A DNA stretch of 64,000 nt, from assembly GCA_028023455.1 (NCBI GenBank), contig JAQFVV010000229.1, positions 492,501 to 556,500 on the forward strand. Reading direction: 5' to 3'. Each line of letters begins with the position of its first letter. The first letter of the stretch is position 1. The translations under genes and the position numbers were made by a program. The notes beneath the pieces were generated by a model. It made no database searches and had not been told where the DNA came from. It saw nothing but the letters and a program-made list of their open reading frames with translations. Shown here one piece after another: positions 55,726-64,000 of the stretch. Source of the DNA: Epiperipatus broadwayi. Lineage: Eukaryota; Onychophora; Udeonychophora; Euonychophora; Peripatidae.

Positions 55726-55784
55726 GATCCAACGCTCTTCACTGACGAAGGCCACAAGCCAGAAACTAGTCTGGGGATATTGGA
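55726..55784 (+). ncRNA. Hammerhead ribozyme, U family, best-preserved copy
   Basis: Type I layout: upstream stem I strand ending CTCTTCA, box CTGACGA (55741-55747), stem II GGC-CACAA-GCC, GAAA (55761-55764), palindromic stem III ACTAGT (55764-55769), C17 at 55770 giving a GUC site, then TGGGGATATTGGAT. Stem I pairs in two blocks, TCTTCA with TGGGGA (two wobbles) and ATCCAA with TTGGAT, around a small internal loop where natural hammerheads have their loop-loop contact. One weakness is an A-A opposition closing stem II. Cleavage is predicted after 55770. Confidence 0.72.
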
Positions 55785-55978
55785 TGAGTAGGTACTAGAT
55801 ATGAATTTTATGCACAAGTCTTCTGGAATCCATTGATTACTTTTGTTGGCACTGAGTGGCACTAATATATGGAGAGTTTTGTCTGTTTTAATAGTTAATA
55901 TCATGATTTGTTAATTAATTATTCTAATATCTCAATTTTAGAGCCATATCATTAACTTTAATCAATTCTTATATCATT

Positions 55979-56018
55979 AATATATATATATATGTGTGTG
56001 TGTGTGTGCGCGCGCGCG
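55979..56018. repeat. (TA)n(TG)n(CG)n microsatellite
   Basis: Dinucleotide run TATATA, GTGTGT, GCGCGC. Confidence 0.9.
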
Positions 56019-56238
56019 TTATTGAAAGAGTAAAAAAAGTTCAAATTAATTTCAGTTTGCTTACAAGACTGTATGTAATAAACTCACTTTTGAAACTGCT
56101 AATTTTTAAAAGCACGGATTAAAAGAAATATGATTCAGTCAACGTGTTAAAGTTCTATTACATGGATGAATTCAAAAAGTAGGATTTCATCTTTTGCCTG
56201 AAATAAAGTTTTCTGATATATATATTAATTGTATAATT

Positions 56239-56497
56239 GCAAATTAATCAATGAATATGAACTCCGTTTTGCAAATATGATAAAATTTTCAGCCAAAGTG
56301 TTTTAACGCACAGTAACCAGTCAGAGTGATCCTGCGAGGCTGAAAGAGAACAATAGTAAAATTTGATCAGAAATAGCATGGGCAAATTTAATATTGTTTT
56401 GCCGCAGCCTAACAGAATCAGTCTGATTTTAAAACATCTTGGCTGCAGATTTTAATTTATTTATAAAACAGAGTTCATATTCATTGATTAATTTACA
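56239..56497. repeat. ~260 bp foldback repeat
   Basis: Inverted arms of about 100 bp: AAATTAATCAATGAATATGA then GAACTCCGTTTTGC on the left, and complement GAACTCTGTTTTATAAAT with TTCATATTCATTGATTAATT on the right. CAGCCAAAGTGTTTTAA pairs with TTTTAAAACATCTTGGCTG. MITE-like; no target duplication identified. Confidence 0.65.
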
Positions 56498-56945
56498 TCT
56501 ATTTAACCTATTTAAAAATATTAAATAATAATATGTGTTGTGATACAATTAACCAGGAATCACTAGTGTATGTATTTTTATTTTTAAAAAATCTTAACAT
56601 TTTAATAATTAAACGTCATTTTACTCTATAATTGTCATAATAATAAAACATTATACATATATGGTATCTATATAAATGCAAACATTGAAAGTATAAGAAG
56701 AATTTTCAGGCATTAACCAAAATAATATTCAGCTACAATGCAATTAGGCAACAACCAATTAAAAATTGACAATTCCAAACTGGAATTATAATTTCCAGTA
56801 TAAAATTTTTATCTGACCTACCTGTAAATTGAAAGTGAAACAGCATTTAGTTTAATATTTCTCGATATTATAAAAGCCATGAGACATATATATTTAATAT
56901 GTAATATTTAAATCGTATAGTGTTTATACTTAAGCTATATGTAAT

Positions 56946-57150
56946 TAAATAAGATTTGAACATAGACTTTCAAACTATCTTCAGTCATCCACTCTAGCTT
57001 GTATAAACGATACATATGAGATATACATGGCCACATACATGTGAAAAAGATAAATGATCTCCAATATACATATTTTATGCTGAACCTGCACTCATCAGTT
57101 TGTCTAAATTATTATCTCCCACGCATGTGTATAATGAGTGCATATAAACT
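56946..57150 (-). mobile_element. S repeat, copy S5
   Basis: Minus-strand copy: ATGTGTGGGAGATAATAAT-like start, hammerhead stretch at 57060-57103, GGAGATCATTTATCTTTTTC, and the 3' block near 56955-56995 (decayed). Confidence 0.65.
57060..57103 (-). ncRNA. Hammerhead remnant, S family
   Basis: The CTGATGAG box and TGC/GCA stem II are intact, but G12 is lost (AAAA in place of GAAA). Stem III TATGTATA is partly kept; stem I ACAAA/TTGGA is weak. Predicted inactive. Confidence 0.6.
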
Positions 57151-57159
57151 GAGACAACA

Positions 57160-59090
57160 CAATTTTTTTGTATTTTTTACCAGTAAAGAAACCTCTTCTG
57201 TAAATAATTATATATATATTAACTTTAAAAATTTCATGGATTTTAAAGATATAATATATAACCATGAATTTACCTAATTAAACTTCAGCTATCAGCAGTT
57301 AGGAAGATACGCAATTAAAATAATAATTGCAACTTAAAATTGCACTGTCTAGGAATTTTTGTTTAGCTATCGATGAACTAAAAGTAGAATATTTTAGTTT
57401 ACTTGTCTAGATATTATAAAAATCGTTCGTGTATGCGTCAGGCATTTATATACTTTATATATGTGAAAACTAATGATATAGTTACTCTTTATTCTCCGTA
57501 TATATAATAAAGTGTATGTTTACTCTTCAGTATTTTTCTTTCTCTATCTATGTGTATACTTATATAACAATGACTTTAAAATGTCTCTCCTATTATATTC
57601 TCTTTTTAATAATTCATTAGCATATATTTTGAAACTTGTTAATTGATCACATTAAAATTTACACATATTATTTTTAAATTAAAATTTCTATATTCTGCCA
57701 ATTTATGCTTAATAGGAATCTTTGATCCCAACTATATAAATCTTCTAATTGATAGAATTTTATAAATGTCTTATAATTCATCATGTTATTTTCTTTTCAT
57801 AAATTTAAATCAAGGTATTTTATATTATACAAAAGAAGTCCCTTTCAATTATCAATCTCATTTAGTTTAGTACAAAATGTTTAAATTTAACAGCTCATCC
57901 AACAATAATCATATCATTAACGTATTTAAAATAATTTTTAATGCCTAATTTTTTTAAAAAAATTTCCTTAAATGTCATGAACTAGCTTTCTTTTATTTTA
58001 TATAATTGGCTTTCAAAAGTTATCAAATTTAGATCAATAAATATAAAACATTTCTTAACAAATAAATATTTAAACTTACATCATTTAAACACTAATTAAT
58101 CATTTGAGTGTTTTTTTTATATATTTTTGATTTTATAACAACCAGGAAATTATCTTTAACCACAACCAACTTATTCACCTTTTTGACCTAATCAAATGAA
58201 GATAAAATTATATGTTTACTAATCTAATTTTTTGCAAAACTTTTTAATATAAACTGCTGCATCGGAAAAGCATTCACACTACAAAATCTAACATAAGGAT
58301 GGGTGATAAAATTGTCTTAATGTATGTTTAAGTTTATAAAATCCTTGGAATAATTGTAGCTGATAGATATATAATGGAGTACAATATTTTATTAATCAAC
58401 TTATTTAAACAAGATCCAAATATAAAATTATAAATTTTATTCCCATTGTATCAATTGAATAATGTCGAATAATGGAAATTCTAATTTTCCAATTTATTGG
58501 CAAAGTTTTTCAACATATTGATTCTTGTATATTAAACATAGTTATCCACTTGTATTCTATTTAATACATGCAATATTATTATTAGAAAAAATATTTTACA
58601 TTTGTCTATATTAGTATCATGTTAAAAATCATTAAAAAATGTTTTAGATATCATTTCTCACAACCATCGATTTTCATAAGAACTCTCTATGGCTGCAATA
58701 ATTTATATTCTATAATGTTTAACACAGCCTCCAACAAACTTCATTTATTTATTCCAAACTGATATTTATACTGAATCCAAAGATCCATCATTTAAATTCA
58801 TAATATTATGATCATTTGTTGCAATACTCTGAGAAAATTGTTTATTACATAATAATTAGTTTCTTATTGTATTTTTTTTATTAATTTCTTATCCAAAAAT
58901 ATCTTTAAACTTTTTTTTAAATTCAAGACAATTTTCAAATTTCTTGACAGAAATAAATGTTTCTAAAATAAATTTATACTTTCCAGTTAATTTTAATTTT
59001 TGAAAAAATGTATTTGTCACCTTCATACTTACCACTTACCAAATGTTTAATTTCATTATTTTATTAAGATCATCCATTATACAATACATT
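57160..59090. other. AT-rich non-coding stretch
   Basis: Nothing recognised. Confidence 0.55.
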
Positions 59091-59110
59091 TTTAAACTAC
59101 AAAAAATTGG

Positions 59111-59153
<43 letters not shown>

Positions 59154-59227
59154 TTGTAGTTTAAAAATATATTTTTAATGATAAATCACCACACATGGTT
59201 AAGAAATCCAGGACTGCCCTCTGTGAA

Positions 59228-59305
<78 letters not shown>

Positions 59306-59329
59306 AGAGAGAGAGAGAGAGAGAGAGAA
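59090..59329. repeat. TA hairpin followed by (TA)n(GA)n microsatellite
   Basis: AAACTACAAAAAA and TTTTTTGTAGTTT flank a TA run (about 59118-59150), making a cruciform-prone palindrome. A second TA run (59231-59302) passes into a GA run (59303-59329). Confidence 0.85.
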
Positions 59330-60357
59330 TTATTCATTTATAATTGCTTACTTAGAAAGTATGATGTTATTATTTTTAAAATTTACTTTAAAGTAGAATT
59401 TTAATAATCCCTTTAATAAAGAATTACAATACTACTTTTTACCATTTAGTCTTACAATCACTATTGTACCAGTTCTCTCCCATGTTTAAGATTGTATAAA
59501 TTATATCTGTTTCAAATTCTTCAACTTAAAATTCAAAAAGCAACAGCAAATGATGTAACTAGTCTGTTCTTGTCCTATTTTCCACATGAAATTTTATAAA
59601 ACTATTATTAAGTATTAATCATTCTTGCAAGATTCTTTATCATAATTTGAGATTGACTTTACTGGTAATTTTTTTGTGTGTGCTAACAATAAAAAATACT
59701 TAACTGCTAAGTTACTGTTTATTTTTTTTTTCTTTAGCTTTAGAATAAAATTAATGATTGGATGTATATTTATCCTAAATAGATCTCTCTAAATCTGACC
59801 AGAAATGTGAATAATAGATATATAAATAAGGATTTCATGATGCACTGTCCTTATGTTTAATTCAGGCTATGGTATTTCCTTCTCCATTGCATTGATCACA
59901 TTCAATTGAATATCTTTATTTATCTTTTATGTTAATTTTAACTTTGTTTTCTCTTTTGGTACACCCTATTTTTTTCCATTTGCTCTTGCTCCTGCATTAT
60001 CATTTGTTCTATTATTTATATTTTTTCTTTCTCATTTTCCTACAATTGTTTTAGGTCATTTTTTCTTTAGTTCTTATCGATCTTGTTCATTTTTTTATCT
60101 ATCACTTGATCCAATATTTCAATATATTCTTGTTTATTTTCTGTCTTTTGCTAAAATTATTTTGGTTCATCTATTTTTAGTTTTAATTGATATTGTTTAA
60201 TTCAATCATTTAATCCATTATTTTCCCATTAAGTTGTTCTTGCTTACTTTTTATTTTTCCTCTAATTGTTTTAGACCATTTTTTACTTAAGTTTTAGTTC
60301 CTTTCACTCATTTTTATATTTATTTCTATTTTATTTATCCTCTAACTTCAGTAGCAC

Positions 60358-60384
<27 letters not shown>
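59330..60384. other. AT-rich non-coding stretch
   Basis: T-rich sequence without a supported gene; a TA/TG run at 60358-60390. Confidence 0.55.
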
Positions 60385-60390
<6 letters not shown>

Positions 60391-60703
60391 AATTATATAA
60401 TTGAATATTTATAAATACAGTAATTAGATAATTAAAAAATTTATCCATTTAGGAATGCTTTTGATTATCCTAGTAATCTTTGTCAACTAACACTTTGAAA
60501 GGCTAACCTTCCCACAATTGTGTGATTTTAATGTTTGCTGCTGGCCTGTTAATTAAGTCATGTTTGTATTTGTATATTAGCATAGCTTCCTTTATTTTTA
60601 TTTTATTGTTATTTTTTCCAATTTGCAATATTATTACATTATTAAAACTGAAGTCAAAACCATAAATACATAACTTATTATGGTCATAAAAAAACAGATG
60701 CTC
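60385..60703 (-). pseudogene. Penelope-like element D, inverted 5'-truncated 3' end
   Basis: Minus-strand reading FYDHNKLCIYGFDFSFNN, then KIKEAMLIYKYKHDLINRPA and KITQLWEG. It is homologous to the C-terminal end of element B (FYDHNK...MLIYKYKQNLIN...KITKLWES). Downstream on the same strand is a hammerhead-like motif (60449-60490) and then an AT-rich tail. Its truncated start abuts the truncated start of the plus-strand copy at about 60704. Confidence 0.75.
60449..60490 (-). ncRNA. Hammerhead-like motif, Penelope-like D (inverted copy)
   Basis: Minus strand: TTAG, TTGACAA, GATTAC/GATAATC stem II, AAAA in place of GAAA, palindrome-like AGCATT, C, CTAA. It shares the U3/A8 box with the two plus-strand copies. 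Confidence 0.5.
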
Positions 60704-61448
60704 ACACAGAATGGTAGGTTTGAAGTCCTTTTTATTAAGAAATAATTGTCTTTGCAAATATTAATAAGATAAAGGCAAAAATATTGAAATATATTCGAAT
60801 GTTGGCTACAATTATAATCATATATTATTAGAGATTTTAATACAAAATCTAAGAATAAAAAATTTAATAATAATATTGATTTTCTTGCTAATAAAAATGT
60901 GAATATCAATACCATATATTTCAAATGATCAAGTAAATTTTATAATGAATATTTATAAAGATATATATAATATTGCATTTTACACACCTACATTAAATAA
61001 ATTAATAAATAACTCTAAAGATATAAAACCTCATTTATAAATAAAAAGTGTGTCATTTATAAATGGATATGTAGGTGTGGCAGTGTATGTATAGGTGAAT
61101 TGGGATGTATGTTGGAAAAAAGAACTAAAAAGCACTTGCTAATTATTGTGTTCAGAAATCGAAACAAAATTGTAAAGTAGATAATAATATTTCAGCATCT
61201 GTTTTTTATGACCGTAATAAGTCATATATTTATGGTTTTGACTTCAATTTTAATAATGTAAAACTATTACAAATTGAAAAAAATAACTATAAAAGGAAAA
61301 TAAAGGAAGCTATGCTGATATACAAATACAAATATGACTTAATTAACAGGACAGCAGCAAACATTAAGATCACAGAATTGTGGGAAGATTAACCTTTCAA
61401 AGTGTTAGTTGACAAAGATTACTAGGTAATCGAAAGTGCTAATTACTG
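60704..61448 (+). pseudogene. Penelope-like element D, 5'-truncated C-terminal part
   Basis: Starts at THRMVGLKSFLLRNN, which aligns with SHKMAGLKSFLFRND of element B. It keeps ISIPYISNDQVNFIMNIYKD, TLNKLINNSKD, then CRCGSVCIGELGCMLEKRTK (the GIY-YIG segment) and SVFYDRNKSYIYGFDFNF, ending AANIKITELWED. Several frameshifts and stops. With the inverted copy at 60385-60703 it forms a head-to-head pair whose arms (60385-60703 and 61195-61470) are inverted repeats of each other. Confidence 0.8.
61405..61448 (+). ncRNA. Hammerhead-like motif, Penelope-like D (plus copy)
   Basis: TTAG, TTGACAA, perfect GATTAC-TAG-GTAATC stem II, GAAA, AGTGCT stem III, A at the cleavage position, ATTACTG. It lies about 13 bp after the stop codon. 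The downstream stem I strand appears to have lost the CTAA seen in the sister copies. Confidence 0.55.
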
Positions 61449-61475
61449 TATTTATAAATATTTAATTATATAATT

Positions 61476-61967
61476 ATATATATATATATTGCTTTAAAAA
61501 AATACAGACATTGAAATATATATATATATGTTTTCCAATAACCTATCAATTGATTCATTTCTTTAAATTACATATTGTTTTGCTTTTGTTCATCTTCTAT
61601 CTTCTAAGTCCATCTATTTGAATAATATGCTGAACATGTTGCAGCATTCTCTTTAGGAATTTTTATCTCTTAATTATTATTTTTGCTTCATTTAGTGTCC
61701 ATTTCAAAACTTTCTATATCACCTTCATTCTTTAGAGGACTTATTTCTAAACTCATTTATACAATCATTCTTCATCTTCTTCATTCATGTCACTTCCAAT
61801 ATGAATTTTTATGATAAATTCAGTATATCACAATATTTAACTGGATTTACCAATAACTTCTTTATATCATTTTTTGGATACATTTGCAACTTCATAAATT
61901 GTTTTATGCTATTCTTGTATTGGTATCTTCTGACATGTTTTCCATTCTTTATTAATATGCATAAATT
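61476..61967. other. AT-rich non-coding stretch
   Basis: TA runs near 61476 and 61518, otherwise T-rich sequence; the frame at 61801-62070 overlaps the S repeat and is not a gene. Confidence 0.5.
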
Positions 61968-62252
61968 TTCACACAACCCTCAACTCTCCATGCCATCTCA
62001 TATTGCTGACACAACTGATCATACACATCTTGAAAACATAAATAATCCCCATATACGTATTTCATGCTAAACCGGCAATCATCAGTTGGTCCAGATTACT
62101 ATCTCCACACATATTTACAATCAGTGCTCAACTTTATATTAAGGCAGCCAATCTTCATACTTTAATGAATAGGCTTCAAACTATTCTAATCCACAACTCT
62201 TCACCCATCCATTTCATTGAAAATCTGATGATAGAATGTTCAAAGCCCATGT
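61968..62252 (-). mobile_element. S repeat, copy S2 (inverted)
   Basis: Minus-strand copy. It starts TAACATGGGCTTTGAACATT, then GGTGAAGAGTTGTGG and TTGAGCACTGATTGTAAATA, the hammerhead (62047-62090), and GGAGAGTTGAGGG at the far end. It abuts the plus-strand copy S3 head to head at about 62252. Confidence 0.75.
62047..62090 (-). ncRNA. Hammerhead ribozyme, S family, intact core
   Basis: Minus strand: ACCAA, CTGATGA, stem II TGC-CGGTTTA-GCA, GAAA, palindromic stem III ATACGTAT, A at the cleavage position, then TGGGG. All catalytic boxes are intact and stems II and III are good. The downstream stem I strand is altered (TGGGG in place of TTGGT), so stem I is weak. Confidence 0.65.
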
Positions 62253-62510
62253 TAGCATTTATTGTATATATGTGTGGAGATAGTAATCAGGACCAACTGA
62301 TGATTGATGGTTTAGCATGAAATACATATATTGGTGATTATTTATCTTTTCAACATGTGTATGATTAGTTGGGTCAGCAATATGATATGGCATGGAGAGT
62401 TGAGGGTCATGTGAAGTCTGAGTTCAAATCCCTTATATATTACAGTATATATGTGCAGGTGTGTAAGTCTGTACAGTGTATTAATTTACATATTAAAAAA
62501 CATAGTGGGT
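62253..62510 (+). mobile_element. S repeat, copy S3
   Basis: GTATATATGTGTGGAGATAG, hammerhead (62292-62335), GGTGATTATTTATCTTTTCA, GGAGAGTTGAGGGTCATGTG, TCTGAGTTCAAATCCC (B-box-like), TATATATTACAG, GTGCAGGTGTG and a TGTATTAATTTACAT end. The distance to the hammerhead in the next copy is about 491 bp in the same orientation. Confidence 0.75.
62292..62335 (+). ncRNA. Hammerhead ribozyme, S family, intact core boxes
   Basis: ACCAA, CTGATGA (62297-62303), stem II region TTGATGGTTTAGCAT (weak, about two pairs), GAAA (62319-62322), ATACATAT, A17 at 62330, TTGGT. Stem I is complete (ACCAA/TTGGT) and can extend with TAAT/ATTA across an internal loop. Cleavage is predicted after 62330 if stem II is tolerated. 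Confidence 0.65.
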
Positions 62511-62564
62511 TAAAGGTCTTCCCATCCCTCGCATATGTATTTAAATGGATTATTCTCCAGTACA

Positions 62565-62640
62565 TGAGGAGTCAGAATGACTAAATGGTTAACATGGGTA
62601 GGATGACAACCTTGGCACTAACATGGGCTTTTAACATTCC
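62565..62640 (+). repeat. tRNA-like A-box segment within the S unit
   Basis: GTCAGAATGACTAAATGGTT continues AACATGGG, which resembles the start of a leucine/serine tRNA including the A box. No complete cloverleaf. It may be a polymerase III promoter relic of a SINE joined to the S unit. Confidence 0.3.
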
Positions 62641-62975
62641 ATCATCAGATTTTCAATGAAGTGGATGGCTGAAGAGTTGTGGGTTGGAGTAGTTTGAAGC
62701 CTGTCCATTAAAATGTGAAGATTGGCTACCTTAATATAAAGCTGAGTACTGATTATATATATGTGTGGAGATAGTAATCTGGACCAACTAATGATTGCTG
62801 TTTTAGCATGAAATACGTATATTGGTGATTATTTATCTTTTCAACATGTATATGATCAGGTGGGTCAGCAATATGAGGTGGCATGGAGAGTTGAGGGTCA
62901 TGTGAAAGTCTGAGTTTGAATCCCTTATATATTACATTATTTATGTGCAGGTGTGTATAAGCATATACTGTGTAT
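62600..62975 (+). mobile_element. S repeat, copy S4
   Basis: Leader GCACTAACATGGGCTTTTAA and AAGCTGAGTACTGATTATAT (matching the S2 leader), hammerhead (62783-62826), GGTGATTATTTATC, GGAGAGTTGAGGGTCATGTG, GTGCAGGTGTGTATAAGC and the terminal TGTATTAATTTACAT. Confidence 0.75.
62783..62826 (+). ncRNA. Hammerhead, S family, core mutated at G5
   Basis: ACCAA, CTAATGA (G5 to A), TGC-TGTTTTA-GCA stem II, GAAA, perfect ATACGTAT, A17, TTGGT. Every stem is good, but the G5 change should abolish cleavage. Confidence 0.62.
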
Positions 62976-64000
62976 TAATTTACATAATATACATAGAAAA
63001 AAAGTTATCTGGTCATTACCATGCTATTCATATATCTCAGGCAATTGGATTTTTATTACTGTGTAATTCTTAATAGATTTATTATTAGACTTAATCGTGA
63101 CACCACCATGGTAGTTTAACAAAATTATACAATGATTTACTCTGGATGAAATGGACTATGAAATTGGTGTACAGACCAGACAATTTTTTAAAAAAATAAT
63201 TTCAACTATACACTATTAAAATAAATAATAAAAACATAATTCATTTAGAAAATTTTAATGATATAATTGTCAGTACCATACATTATTTTTTATCTAAAGC
63301 AAATATATTTTCATTCACCATTATTTATCAATCGTGTATTCATTAAGCTATTATTAATTCTCTAAATTATACTTCCTAATTTAAAGAACAATCATCGTTA
63401 TCTATAATTGTGGCTTAAAATCATAAAATTTAAGTAACCAGCAATAATATTTCTATAACAGTCATTTTGAAATTATCATCTATTTTATGTTACACAATTA
63501 TTATGTATGTTAAGACAAATAAGAAACCAATAGTAGCAATTATACTTTCTCTAAAATGTCCAGGGTTTATTTTGATTAACTTTCAAACGTTAGTAATTTC
63601 AGCTTAGCATAAAAGGTATAATTATATGATCAACTACTCTTTTGCAATAAATAAATTCTAAGACATTTTATGCATCACAAATATAATCCTACATATTACT
63701 GATGTCCATTATTCAATTATCTTTAGTTTTATAGCCGATGCATATTATACGTATTTTAACAGAACAAATTTGATTGCGGCTAAAATTCATTTTATTACAA
63801 AACTGGATTTTTAAGAAAACTTAATAAATACTCTGATAAATTGATTAGTAAATTTATATATTGCTGTATGTGAATGTGTATATATTTAATGTATGTAATG
63901 TAAATTTCATCAGTTTAAGAAATTTAAAATAATCAGTCTATAGATAGCTCTAAAGCATTGTTTTCAAAAATAACTACATCATCTGCTACATTTAGATAAC
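62976..64000. other. AT-rich non-coding stretch
   Basis: No gene, exon of the cyclase or repeat boundary recognised up to the window end. Confidence 0.5.

Larger units (their letters stand above)
53961..55903. mobile_element. U array: inverted tandem ~450 bp units with hammerhead cores, flanked by 14 bp direct repeats
   Basis: AATAGTTAATATCA occurs at 53961-53974 and again at 55890-55903, exactly flanking the block, so the whole structure entered as one insertion. Inside are about two tandem units in minus orientation (to ~54800) and then about two and a half in plus orientation. Spacing between equivalent core boxes is 454, 456 and 445 bp. Each unit carries a hammerhead-like core (ACTGATGAAGGCCACAAGCC, AGAAACTAGT) and a conserved body (GGCACTGAGTGGCACTA, CAGTAATGTGCTAGCATAAG, AAAGAGGCAAAGACACCAAA). 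No protein is encoded. Short tandem units with type I hammerheads and a target duplication are what retrozymes look like. Confidence 0.8.

Noticed and set aside
59195-59404. Frame with repeated Tyr-Ile and Arg-Glu
   Set aside because: Translation of TA and GA dinucleotide runs.
60634-60924. 96-codon minus-strand frame
   Set aside because: Antisense shadow of the Penelope-like element D; the real reading frames lie elsewhere.

Overview
This is an AT-rich animal nuclear sequence, roughly three quarters A+T by eye. It shows spliced exons with GT-AG borders, kilobase-scale introns, long TA/CA/GATA/GGAT microsatellites and many kinds of transposable-element remnant. Nothing looks bacterial or organellar. 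The abundance of Penelope-like elements and hammerhead-ribozyme repeats suits an invertebrate with a large genome (mollusc or flatworm are reasonable guesses), but the sequence alone does not fix the taxon.

Host gene. The only host gene I can support is on the + strand: a receptor-type guanylate cyclase of the natriuretic-peptide-receptor kind, seen as four short exons. They are the juxtamembrane segment (11623-11746), a linker segment (16100-16171), the kinase-homology hinge with HENLVRFIG and EYCSRGSLD (29656-29760), and the next kinase-homology piece LENDDIKLDW...DIAK (39507-39578). Internal phases agree. The exon for the YKGxxVAIK strand should lie in 16172-29655 but I could not find it. 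The extracellular domain and membrane helix would lie upstream, and the rest of the kinase-homology and cyclase domains downstream. Almost everything else is intron or flank filled with mobile DNA.

Mobile DNA, left to right: a 1.45 kb element with ~49 bp terminal inverted repeats (4576-6026); two copies of a ~1.3 kb DNA transposon with 8 bp target duplications and telomere-like TTAGGG tracts (7308-8604, 30715-31969); foldback repeats near 10 kb and 16.4-17.0 kb; a rearranged Penelope-like element (32.5-33.6 kb); a short LTR retrotransposon (37413-39028); a ~690 bp tandem duplication with decayed coding sequence (40-42.3 kb); a nearly complete but dead Penelope-like element (45.67-47.62 kb); a LINE 3' end (49.2-49.8 kb); another Penelope-like remnant (51.0-52.0 kb); a 1.9 kb inverted array of ~450 bp units flanked by a 14 bp target duplication (53961-55903); a head-to-head pair of Penelope-like 3' ends (60.4-61.5 kb); and an inverted/tandem cluster of a ~490 bp repeat (61.97-62.97 kb).

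The most interesting signal is a set of hammerhead-ribozyme motifs that no protein annotation would show. Three unrelated repeat families carry a type I hammerhead architecture: a CUGANGA box, a short stem II hairpin, GAAA, a tiny palindromic stem III, a UH cleavage position, and a stem I closing on the upstream side. They are the ~450 bp U units (best copy 55726-55784), the dispersed S repeat (best copies 62292-62335 and 62047-62090 minus), and the 3' end of the Penelope-like elements (47577-47618, 61405-61448, 60449-60490 minus). In the last family positions 3 and 8 are U and A instead of C and G in all three copies, which would keep that core base pair. Together they look like retrozyme-type or Penelope-associated self-cleaving retroelements. 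All pairings were worked out by eye.
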